From Saprospiraceae bacterium (GTDB lineage Bacteria; Bacteroidota; Bacteroidia; Chitinophagales; Saprospiraceae): DNA of 50,012 nt. The stretch covers positions 1 through 50,012 of the forward strand of contig JALSGS010000040.1 of the NCBI GenBank assembly GCA_026982695.1. The letters are read 5' to 3'. How positions within the stretch are numbered: the stretch's first letter is position 1; each line of letters opens with the position of its first letter. The translations under genes and the position numbers were made by a program. Shown piece after piece: positions 1 to 6,332 of the stretch. The notes under the pieces were generated by a model. It made no database searches, was not told the origin of the DNA, and saw only the letters and a list, made by a program, of their open reading frames with translations.

Positions 1-116
1 TCGGTGATGTAACGACTGTTTGCCGTGTCGTTTCGGTCGCCCTTTGAACATCCGAATAACCAGGTTAACAATCCCATGGCAATGATCACTTTGAATAGGT
101 GCGTGTGTCGAGGCAT
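1..116 (-). CDS. Partial lipoprotein, first gene of integron cassette 3
   Basis: An open frame begins at the ATG whose complement is at 114-116 and runs off the left edge of the window, giving 38 residues. The start codon lies inside the attC core (minus strand GTTATGC), a common arrangement in cassette genes. The peptide starts MPRHTHLFKV and continues as a hydrophobic stretch ending in the lipobox-like LFGC at residues 21-24, followed by a charged, polar segment. It therefore looks like a lipoprotein signal peptide with Cys24 as the lipidated residue. The mature function cannot be judged. It should be expressed from the upstream integron promoter or its own promoter. Confidence 0.6.
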   Translation of the reverse strand, partial: MPRHTHLFKVIIAMGLLTWLFGCSKGDRNDTANSRYIT

Positions 117-185
117 AACGACCAAGCTCACCTGCGCCTTTGGAGCGCTAGCGGAATAGCGGTCAGGTGGAGCGATTTGTTATGT
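113..185 (-). other. attC recombination site of cassette 2
   Basis: The outer arms GCATAAC (113-119) and GTTATGT (179-185) are imperfect complements and carry the AAC/GTT core ends. The inner arms GCTCACCTG (126-134) and CAGGTGGAGC (164-173) pair fully except for one unpaired G, the extrahelical base typical of attC hairpins. The 73-bp length is normal for the family. On the minus strand it directly follows the nuclease gene stop at 197 and precedes the next cassette gene. Confidence 0.88.
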
Positions 186-196
186 GAGATATTTAT

Positions 197-841
197 TTAC
201 ATTCCTTCGAGTATTTCTATTTCCCTAATTATTTCCCCAATTACTTCTGGATTTTGAATTCTCTTTTTATTTCCCTCTTTTATTGAAAAAACATAAAACA
301 CTTTTCCACCATATTTTTGAGTAAAATCAGAATGTGTATTATTTTGTATTGATCTTTCCCTAAAAATTTGTGGTATTTGTGCTGTATTGCTTACGGGTTT
401 GATTTGTAATCCAATATACTTATTCCTTATTTTTATGAAAAAATCAACATTATATAATCTATCCCATTCATCAGGTGCAGGTTCGATTTTGTGTTCTTCA
501 CCAATCTCTTTTTGCAATTGACCATAAATAGTTTTAATTTCAGTCATATAGCCATCAAAAGTTCTATCAATTACCATTTGATGCATGTATTTTATGCAAT
601 CTTCTTCGGTAATGTCTTCAACTTCTGCAGCAATTACTTCAGTTATTTTTATATATAACTTTCTTCCAAGCTCATCTATATGCTCTTTGGGTCTAACCTT
701 TTCATAATAATAGTGTTTCCATTCTTCTATGGTTTTGGGCTGACATTTTCTAATCTCTTCGGAAGTGGATCCTACATTTCTTTTAAAGTTTAGTTGGAAC
801 CTATTCATTGCACTATTCAGTATCCATTCTTTAGCCATCAA
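197..841 (-). CDS. MjaI-family type II restriction endonuclease
   Basis: The 214-residue product opens with AKEWILNSAMNRFQLNFKRN, which I recognise as the N-terminal signature of the MjaI restriction endonuclease family; MjaI cuts at CTAG. The body is mixed alpha/beta. The segment FFIKIRNKYIGLQIKPVS (about residues 134-151) looks like a PD-(D/E)xK-type core, with Asp from VDFF and QIK as the Q-x-K element, but this assignment is tentative. The start is either Met1 (841) or Met2 (838); both overlap the 3' end of the methyltransferase gene by about 8-11 bp, indicating translational coupling. Length matches the family (about 200 residues). Recognition of CTAG is inferred from the family only. 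Confidence 0.75.
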   Translation of the reverse strand: MMAKEWILNSAMNRFQLNFKRNVGSTSEEIRKCQPKTIEEWKHYYYEKVRPKEHIDELGRKLYIKITEVIAAEVEDITEEDCIKYMHQMVIDRTFDGYMTEIKTIYGQLQKEIGEEHKIEPAPDEWDRLYNVDFFIKIRNKYIGLQIKPVSNTAQIPQIFRERSIQNNTHSDFTQKYGGKVFYVFSIKEGNKKRIQNPEVIGEIIREIEILEGM

Positions 842-2135
842 CTTGCTCCATTTTTAAGAATTTATTTTTAAGGGTAAAATTAACCGTTCTATCCACTTTA
901 GCAAATCCATGTTTAATTAAATGAGTATTAACAAAAGTCTTATTCTTTAAATAAACATACGCCAATAAAACATTCTTATTGTCATATTTCTTTTCATCAT
1001 ATTTTAGAAAGATTTGTCGTTTAAGTATTTTCTTTTTTAGAAATTCTATAGCATCTGATTGTTTTTCTGGAATCGCTTTCACACCGATCAATTTAATGGT
1101 TAAATCATTCGATAATCTTATTACTTCAGGAGATATTATTTCTTTTACTGTGTAATACTTTTCTCTTTGTAATCCATTAATAGAATCTTTTATATTTATT
1201 TTAGAACCAAACTTTAATTTATTTGGGTCAATTTTCTTATCAAATTTAACTGGATCTTTAAAAACATATTTTAATTTTTTAATTTTATCATTCCAATTAA
1301 TTTTATCCTGCTTTCGATCTATAATTACAAATTCGTGTTCTTGAAATAAAGTATTACTATCAATTCTTAATTTATTTTTAATGATAGGAAGAAACTCCTT
1401 ATTAATTTCATATCCTATTGAGTTTCTATTTGTTAATAATGCGGCCAGAGAAGTCGTGCCACTACCAAGAAAAGGATCAAGAACAGTTTCGCCAACAAAA
1501 GTAAACATTTCAATTAATCTTTTAGGAAGTTCTATGGGAAACATTGCGATATGCTTATCTTGTTTTTCACCATTGAAATACCAGTGCCCGGAAAAATATT
1601 CTTTCCATTTTTCTTTTGATATTTTCGACTTTTCCTTAATCTCTTTCGACGGGGCAGAAGTTTTGCCTGGCTTCTTAAATAAAAGAATAAATTCATAGTC
1701 TATTTCAATAATACCATTTCTGGGAAAAGGGTATGAGCCCATAACAGTTGCACCACCAGTTGTATTCATTGTGGTCTTTTTTTGCCATATAATAGCCCCC
1801 ATGTAATCAAATCCGATAGTTTCACAGAACTTAATTATTTCAGTACGAATAGGAATTACTTTGTACCTGCCATAATAAACAGAACGGGCAAATTGATCAC
1901 CAATATTTATCGCCATGCGGCAGCCGGGTTTTAATACGCGATAACACTCGTTCCAAACTAGATTGAGATTATTAATATATTCTTCATATGAATCATTAAA
2001 TCCAATTTGAGTATCGGTACCATAATCTTTTAATTGCCAATAAGGAGGAGAGGTAACCACTAAATGAATTGAAGAATCTTTCAATTCATTCATTTTTCGT
2101 GAATCACCAATTATAATTTTGTGCATTGTTTTCAT
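831..2135 (-). CDS. Type II DNA methyltransferase (beta class) with degenerate SNase-like C-terminal domain
   Basis: The 434-residue protein has catalytic motif IV TSPPYW at residues 28-33 and the S-adenosylmethionine-binding motif DPFLGSGTT at 220-228, giving the beta-class order of amino-methyltransferases. TSPPYW favours N4-cytosine methylation but does not exclude N6-adenine. After about residue 325 an extra domain resembles thermonuclease (SNase/OB fold): VIRLSNDLTIKLIGVKAIPE, then a hydrophobic helix, then LLAYVYL and VNTHLIKHGFAKV. The SNase catalytic Asp and Arg positions appear replaced (GVKAIPE rather than a GIDTPE-like segment, no GR before LAYVY), so the domain more likely binds DNA than cuts it. 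It lies directly upstream of the MjaI-like nuclease and should protect the same sites. The ATG at 2126 is an alternative start. Confidence 0.88.
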   Translation of the reverse strand: MKTMHKIIIGDSRKMNELKDSSIHLVVTSPPYWQLKDYGTDTQIGFNDSYEEYINNLNLVWNECYRVLKPGCRMAINIGDQFARSVYYGRYKVIPIRTEIIKFCETIGFDYMGAIIWQKKTTMNTTGGATVMGSYPFPRNGIIEIDYEFILLFKKPGKTSAPSKEIKEKSKISKEKWKEYFSGHWYFNGEKQDKHIAMFPIELPKRLIEMFTFVGETVLDPFLGSGTTSLAALLTNRNSIGYEINKEFLPIIKNKLRIDSNTLFQEHEFVIIDRKQDKINWNDKIKKLKYVFKDPVKFDKKIDPNKLKFGSKINIKDSINGLQREKYYTVKEIISPEVIRLSNDLTIKLIGVKAIPEKQSDAIEFLKKKILKRQIFLKYDEKKYDNKNVLLAYVYLKNKTFVNTHLIKHGFAKVDRTVNFTLKNKFLKMEQVDG

Positions 2136-2170
2136 AAATATCTCTCAAATCTCTATTTTCCGTTAATACA

Positions 2171-2299
2171 CATAACGAGTACATCAGCCGAAAAGGGCTT
2201 AAGGGCACCAAAGCTGCGAATTCAAAAGAAACCTTTGGGAAAGCACCGAAGCTAACCCATTGAAAAACCGCCCTTTGTCTGCTGAATGTGGTGTTAGCA
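2171..2299 (-). other. attC recombination site of cassette 1
   Basis: The outer arms are CATAAC (2171-2176) and GTTAGCA (2293-2299). Inner complementary arms are ACATCAGC (2181-2188) with GCTGAATGT (2281-2289), which leaves a single extra base, and AAAGGGC (2192-2198) with GCCCTTT (2270-2276). The central variable part is about 70 bp, making a longer site (129 bp) than the one at 113-185. Its minus-strand left end, CAACCTGCTAAC, repeats exactly at the attI junction in opposite orientation (2293-2304 versus 3112-3123). Confidence 0.8.
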
Positions 2300-3122
2300 G
2301 GTTGCCTTGCCAATGTACGTTTTGATTAAACACCAAACAAATTTTGAAATCCAAAACAAGCGAATTTTGCAAAACGCTGGAAAAATCAGCACGGCTCAAA
2401 AGGTTGAACTCGAGATTGTTGAAATCCTTTCCGTTCGTTGGCTTCAAACCTTTCTCGTTCCATTTTGGGGGAAACCGAAAATTTTAAACAAGGTTTTCTC
2501 CAAAATAGTGCGCAGGACGACCCCGCAGCCGTTCGGCCTTCGTCTCAGCCCACAAAGGCGAGAAGGCGTCCGGAGCCTGCGGAGAACCCCGCAGTCGTCT
2601 CGCATTCGTACCTCTCCCAAAGACGAGGAGTTCGCAGCAGTCCTAAACCAACCCCCCCTTGAATTTCTCTGGCTAGCGGCGGTTTGGTTTTCTTTTCGAC
2701 TTCAATTTCAGCAGTTTTTTTGCCAGCAAATCTGAGACTATCGAATCAACAAAAATTACAAAAACTCCTTTGTCTGCTCTACTTTCCCAGCGCTTTCTGG
2801 CTGAAAATCAAACTTCCCAAAACTTGCCTTCAAAGAACAATTTTAAAACGATGCCGGAAGCTACAAAATCAGTTCCTTATTTGCACTCCCAAAAAAAAAC
2901 CGGCGACCTTCCTCAGTTTGAATTTCGTACCCAACCTTTGGGGGAGAATTCCAGCCCAGAACATTGACTTTTCACCAAATCTCCAACGGCGCACCGACCG
3001 TCTGTTTAAGCAAGGCTGCCGAGTTCTCAAAACGAAAATTCCTCCACTGAAACTACGAAGGCGTTTTTTGCACGTAACTTGACGCTTGCGCTGAGCACTC
3101 CGACGGAGACTCAACCTGCTAA
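2176..3122 (-). mobile_element. Integron cassette 1 without a recognisable gene
   Basis: This 947-bp cassette lies directly next to attI, so by position it was the last to be captured. Open frames in it reach at most about 140 codons, overlap each other on both strands, and translate to low-quality sequence rich in Arg, Pro, Ser and Gln with no domain I recognise. Part of it (about 2510-2660) has locally repeated motifs such as ACCCCGCAG and CGTCTCGC. A minus-strand frame of 81 codons (2869-3114) starts close to attI, where a cassette gene would be expected, but its composition does not look coding. I treat it as a non-coding or unknown-function cassette. Confidence 0.6.
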
Positions 3123-3130
3123 CTTTGTCG
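3112..3130 (-). other. attI-like primary integration site (cassette insertion junction)
   Basis: On the minus strand the sequence reads CGACAAAGTTAGCAGGTTG, and the ACAAAGTTAGC part is nearly identical to the ACAAAGTTAGGC end of the class 1 attI site. Crossover should fall between the G at 3123 and the T at 3122. The site lies 165 bp upstream of the integrase start, as expected. A second ATAAC motif (minus strand GTATAACG, 3130-3137) next to it may be part of an integrase-binding site. The full extent of attI toward the integrase gene cannot be fixed by eye. Confidence 0.75.
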
Positions 3131-3164
3131 TTATACAGATTCCACTACTCCGATCTGTTTTTGG

Positions 3165-3196
3165 CAAAGGTAACCCCCATTATTCCAAAAAATCAA
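3165..3196 (-). promoter_or_regulatory. Putative cassette promoter (Pc), Bacteroidota type
   Basis: The minus strand carries TACCTTTG (3165-3172), a full match to the Bacteroidota -7 consensus TAnnTTTG, with a TTG (3194-3196) 21 bp upstream as a -33 element. Transcription would begin about 35 bp before the attI crossover and run leftward through the cassettes. Position and direction match the Pc promoter of integrons. It is seen by pattern only. Confidence 0.5.
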
Positions 3197-3294
3197 GAAG
3201 AATACCAGCATATCCTTTGAAAGTTAACACAAATTCTGTAATATGTGTTGAAATTAATACTTATGTTGAATAGATATAAGGTGGATGTACAATT

Positions 3295-4542
3295 ATGCAG
3301 CAGAAATTTCTGGCATTTCTCCGGAGATACGGGAAGATCAAAGAAAGGAATATCCCCTTTTACTGGCGCTGGGTATCCTCTGCTTATCGGTTTTCCGGTA
3401 AATCGGAAGTACAACCGCTGACGCCAACGGAAAAGCAGGCCTATTTACAGCATCTGGCCAGAAATTACCCGGACTGGCAGGTGGAGCAGGCCGACCGGGC
3501 CTTACGGTTGTATGAATATTTCTTATCCCGGCAACAACCTTCCTCGTGTTCCGCTCCCGCTGCCTGTACCGCCGAGTGGGAGCGTGTTACGGAAGAGATG
3601 CGCCTCGCCCTTCGCCGCAAACATCGAGCACTCAGCACGGAAAAGGCGTATGTGGGCTGGCTACGGGCCTTTCGCCAATTCTGTAACCACAAATCTCCCC
3701 GAGAACTCACCGGAAAGGAATTGCAGGAGTTTTTGAGCGATCTGGCCGTCCATCGAAACGTGAGCGCTTCTACTCAGAATCAGGCGCTGAATGCATTGTT
3801 ATTTCTGTATCGGTATGTACTGAGCATTCCCCTGGAAGAAGGGGAGCTCCAGGCGGTGCAGGCCCGTCGGGGGCGTAAATTACCGGTGGTGCTTACCCGA
3901 AACGAGATCCGGCGCATCTTTGCCCACATGTCCGGGCTGCCTCTGCTCATGGCCCAAATGATTTACGGGGGAGGGTTACGGCTAACGGAATGTTTGCAAT
4001 TGCGCATCAAGGATATAGACCTGGAGCAGGGAACGGTGATGGTAAGGAGTGGAAAAGGAGATAAAGACCGACGCACCCTTTTACCGGAATCGCTGAAAGA
4101 ATCGTTAATCGAGCAGATGCACCGGGCCCGGAAACTGTACGATCAGGATCGCTGCAAAGACCTTCCCGGGGTGTGGCTGCCCCACGCTCTGGAACGGAAA
4201 TACCCGAACGCCGGCAAGGAGTGGGGATGGTTCTGGGTGTTTCCCTCCCAATCCTTATCGGTAGATCCCCGAACCGCTATCGTTCGCCGTCATCACATCC
4301 ACCCTTCTACCCTGCAGACCGCTTTCAAAAAAGCGGTCAGGGCCGGTGAGATTGCCAAGCCCGCCTCGGTGCATACCCTCCGCCACAGCTTTGCCACCCA
4401 CCTTTTAGAAGACGGCTACGACATCCGCGCCGTTCAAGAGCTACTAGGGCACAAAAGTGTGCAAACCACCATGATCTACACCCACGTGGCCACCCGCAAC
4501 CTTCTAGGGGTGCGCAGCCCTCTGGATAACAGCAACCTGTAG
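3295..4542 (+). CDS. intI: Integron integrase (tyrosine recombinase)
   Basis: The 415-residue protein catalyses attI x attC and attC x attC recombination. Tyrosine-recombinase residues are visible: Arg229 in GGGLRLTE, Lys in SGKGDKDR (about 254-257), His360 and Arg363 in HTLRH, His386 in LLGHKS and the nucleophile Tyr395 in MIYTHV. The insertion unique to integron integrases is present at about residues 291-318 (GVWLPHALERKYPNAGKEWG and WVFPS), which separates it from XerC/D. The catalytic core is preceded by a SAM-like core-binding domain (about 95-185). The protein starts about 80 residues earlier than class 1 IntI, with a segment containing NYPDWQVEQADRAL; similar long forms exist in environmental integrons. 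It reads away from the cassettes. Confidence 0.94.
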   Translation: MQQKFLAFLRRYGKIKERNIPFYWRWVSSAYRFSGKSEVQPLTPTEKQAYLQHLARNYPDWQVEQADRALRLYEYFLSRQQPSSCSAPAACTAEWERVTEEMRLALRRKHRALSTEKAYVGWLRAFRQFCNHKSPRELTGKELQEFLSDLAVHRNVSASTQNQALNALLFLYRYVLSIPLEEGELQAVQARRGRKLPVVLTRNEIRRIFAHMSGLPLLMAQMIYGGGLRLTECLQLRIKDIDLEQGTVMVRSGKGDKDRRTLLPESLKESLIEQMHRARKLYDQDRCKDLPGVWLPHALERKYPNAGKEWGWFWVFPSQSLSVDPRTAIVRRHHIHPSTLQTAFKKAVRAGEIAKPASVHTLRHSFATHLLEDGYDIRAVQELLGHKSVQTTMIYTHVATRNLLGVRSPLDNSNL

Positions 4543-4893
4543 GCCCTCCTCGACAGGGCGCCCTATACCTGTGCCTGCCGATGAAACTCTTTACAAACTC
4601 GGTGGATTTTCAAGGATTTCTTTGATATACTCTGACCGAAACTTGAAATGAGGCTGTATTCAATGGATCGTCAGTTGGCTGCACACGTTTCCGGCCATTA
4701 TTTCTTTTATGCCCATTGTAAAAGGGTTTGGGGTAAGTGGAAAGAAATATTCTCCACTGTCCTGAAGTTTAAGGTCAGTAGTAGGCGCACTTCTTCACTG
4801 TAGTCTTTTATATTTTTTTAGGTAACTATTCAGCACAGAGAAGAGCTGGTTAGCTTGAGAGCGATATAATTATATAGGAAGCAAACTTCTGCT
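4543..4893. other. Intergenic region downstream of the integrase
   Basis: No open frame, RNA gene or clear terminator is visible in these 351 bp. A short palindrome AGGGCGCCCT (4555-4564) follows the integrase stop but has no T-run. The DNA is A+T-richer than the integrase gene and may contain decayed remains of the transposase whose preserved half begins at 4894. Confidence 0.4.
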
Positions 4894-5425
4894 TTACCGG
4901 CTTTCACCTTCTCCAGCATTAGTCGGTAGGATCTTCCCTAGAAATACGCGCTGCTGTTCTTCATCCGCCTTTCCTGCCACCTTTTTGGCTTGCTTGAATG
5001 CGAATCCCAAGCGGTGAAGCAAATCACGCACGCCAGAAATGATATACTCAGCCCGAAGGTTCCTCAAGCGCAGGCACAAATAGACTTGGCATCCGGATAG
5101 AGATTTTCATTCAAGTGGGCGACCAAGGTTTGTTCTTGCTGTACTGATAGTTTACCTAGGTAGCAGAGGGAGTTGTCTGTTAGCATGGTGCCAAGTCCTT
5201 TTTCCAGAAGGCTTTGGCATAGCGATAAATCGTGTTGTCGTCCAGCGACAAGCTGGCGCATATCTCTTTTATAGGCAAGCCCCGATGAAGTATCAACAGC
5301 ACGGCGGCTTTGATGAAGCGACGCCGGCGAAACTTCTCTTTCTTCTGGATAGGTCGAAGTTCTTGAATCTCGTCTGGGGTGAGCCGGATTTCCAAGGCAC
5401 AAAGTAATTGTTTTTCTCTGATTAC
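4894..5425 (-). pseudogene. Decayed IS630-family transposase (N-terminal half, two frameshifts)
   Basis: Three minus-strand frames join into one protein typical of IS630 transposases. The first part (about 5180-5425) carries the helix-turn-helix region RRRRFIKAAVLLILHRGLP and EICASLSLDDNTIYRYAKAF. A frameshift near the A-run around 5210 leads into GKLSVQQEQTLVAHLNENLY plus PDAKSICA (about 5064-5200), and another near 5065 into LRAEYIISGVRDLLHRLGF and KVAGKADEEQQRVFLGKI. The sequence then stops at 4894, so the catalytic DDE half is missing. No terminal repeats were found. The element is inactive and marks past insertion beside the integron. Confidence 0.82.
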
Positions 5426-5639
5426 TTCACTGTGGGTATAGGTCACTGCATGGGCATACCATTTGTGATGGGCGGGATTTGAATGTGTACTGTTGTACTT
5501 GTGGCGAATATCACTTATGGCATGTCGGGTGTTTTTTGTATGGTGGTGTTCAATTATTTGTATTTTATTGTTTTTGTGTATTTTATGAATTATAATAGTA
5601 CAAAACATTACGTAAAAACGCGTAGGTATTCGGCGTAAA

Positions 5640-5660
5640 GACGTATTATAAAAATACGTC
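5640..5660. repeat. Perfect 8-bp inverted repeat upstream of the curlin-like gene
   Basis: GACGTATT and AATACGTC flank a 5-bp spacer, giving a perfect 21-bp palindrome 43 bp before the curlin ORF. It could be an operator for a dimeric regulator or a remnant of an insertion-sequence end. No T-run follows, so it is not a good terminator. The flanking 5426-5703 region is A+T-rich and has no other gene. Confidence 0.4.
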
Positions 5661-5703
5661 AAATGCGTCTACAGTAAGGGGGTGAGAAGAGGTCATCTTT
5701 GCT

Positions 5704-6135
5704 ATGCAAACGGACAAAAAACGCATAGCAATGACGACCAAGCAAATCATAACGACGATCATCTTGACCATCACAGCCATCCTGGCTCAGGGTCAGACGC
5801 AGGTTGTTGCTATGCAGGCAGGTTTGCACAACTCGGTATCGGTACAGCAGCTTCAAAGTGCAGGTAGCGAAGTAAAGGTGGTGCAAGTAGGCAACTACAA
5901 CGAAGCACAAGTAGTACAGCAGCAGTCGGTACACAGTGCAGTGGTGATTGGTCAGGAAGGTCATAACAACAGCGCGATGGTAGCACAGCGTCAGGCTCAA
6001 TACAGCCAGGTATTGGTACAGCAGCAAGGTCAGATGAATCAGGCTCAGATAGTACAGAGCGGTGCCTACAATACTGCCATGATTGCACAGAGCGGCACGG
6101 GTAACACGGCAGTAGTGGTACAGGGCACGTTCTGA
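5704..6135 (+). CDS. Small secreted curlin-repeat protein
   Basis: The frame encodes 143 residues; the ATG at 5731 (residue 10) gives the cleaner signal peptide MTTKQIITTIILTITAILAQ. The mature part is made of about five units with the curlin pattern V-x-Q-x-G-x-x-N-x-A-x-V, for example VVQVGNYNEAQVVQ, QIVQSGAYNTAMIAQ and GTGNTAVVVQ. Gln and Asn alternate with small hydrophobic residues, as in CsgA/CsgB amyloid subunits. At about 110-120 mature residues it is slightly shorter than CsgA. No csgG, csgE or csgF homologue is near, so it is an orphan whose export route is unknown. A strong terminator follows. Assignment to curlin-like repeats is firm; fibre formation is inferred. Confidence 0.8.
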   Translation: MQTDKKRIAMTTKQIITTIILTITAILAQGQTQVVAMQAGLHNSVSVQQLQSAGSEVKVVQVGNYNEAQVVQQQSVHSAVVIGQEGHNNSAMVAQRQAQYSQVLVQQQGQMNQAQIVQSGAYNTAMIAQSGTGNTAVVVQGTF

Positions 6136-6248
6136 TTACTATACGGCATGGGTAAGACAAAAAGCAAATACCTTTCTAAGCACTTTAACAACATGTGCAA
6201 ACCAAAATTTACTGGTGCAAGCTATGCATAGCGCCAGGTTAATCAAAG

Positions 6249-6275
6249 GACTACTGCTTAGTAGTAGTCTTTTTT
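6249..6275 (+). terminator. Rho-independent terminator after the curlin-like gene
   Basis: The stem GACTACT (6249-6255) / AGTAGTC (6263-6269) with a 7-nt loop is followed by six T (6270-6275). It separates the curlin-like gene from the oxidoreductase gene. Confidence 0.75.
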
Positions 6276-6332
6276 GCTGTTAGGGCTATGTGTGTTGCAA
6301 AAACCCGATTTTGTTTGCTCAAAACAGGGGGT

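Larger units (their letters stand above)
119..2175 (-). mobile_element. Integron cassette 2: restriction-modification cassette
   Basis: This 2,057-bp unit is bounded by crossover points in the two attC core sites and holds two overlapping minus-strand genes, methyltransferase then endonuclease, with only about 40 bp before the first start. It is strongly A+T-rich compared with the roughly balanced composition of the host genes to the right. That and the attC flanks point to horizontal acquisition. I see no convincing promoter inside the 40-bp leader, so expression probably depends on the promoter near attI, read through cassette 1. Confidence 0.82.
1..4542. mobile_element. Head of a chromosomal integron (integrase, attI, three cassettes)
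   Basis: An integron integrase gene reads rightward from 3295. To its left lie an attI-like junction and a head-to-tail array of minus-strand cassettes, the usual divergent layout of an integron. Cassette boundaries, taken from the G/TT crossover point of each core site, are 3122/3123 (attI-cassette 1), 2175/2176 (cassette 1-2) and 118/119 (cassette 2-3). Two foldable attC sites are visible, at 113-185 and 2171-2299. The array continues beyond the left edge. The RM cassette is much richer in A+T than the surrounding chromosome, as expected for captured genes. I infer a sedentary chromosomal integron because no transposon ends, sul1 or qac genes are seen. Confidence 0.88.

Noticed and set aside
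1381-1698. 105-codon plus-strand frame inside the methyltransferase gene
   Set aside because: It is fully antisense to a well-supported methyltransferase with catalytic motifs and shows no domain.
2307-3273. Several overlapping frames of 64-142 codons in cassette 1 and the attI region
   Set aside because: They overlap on both strands, have biased low-complexity composition rich in Arg, Pro, Gln and Ser, and match no family; one of them crosses the attI junction.
3200-3294. LexA-type operator upstream of the integrase gene
   Set aside because: No CTGT-N8-ACAG-like palindrome was found; SOS control as in proteobacterial integrons is not supported here.
5426-5662. Upstream part of the 160-codon frame in the transposase region
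   Set aside because: Only the part from about 5425 downward resembles IS630; the His/Asn/Tyr-rich leader lies in A+T-rich intergenic DNA and contains the palindrome region.
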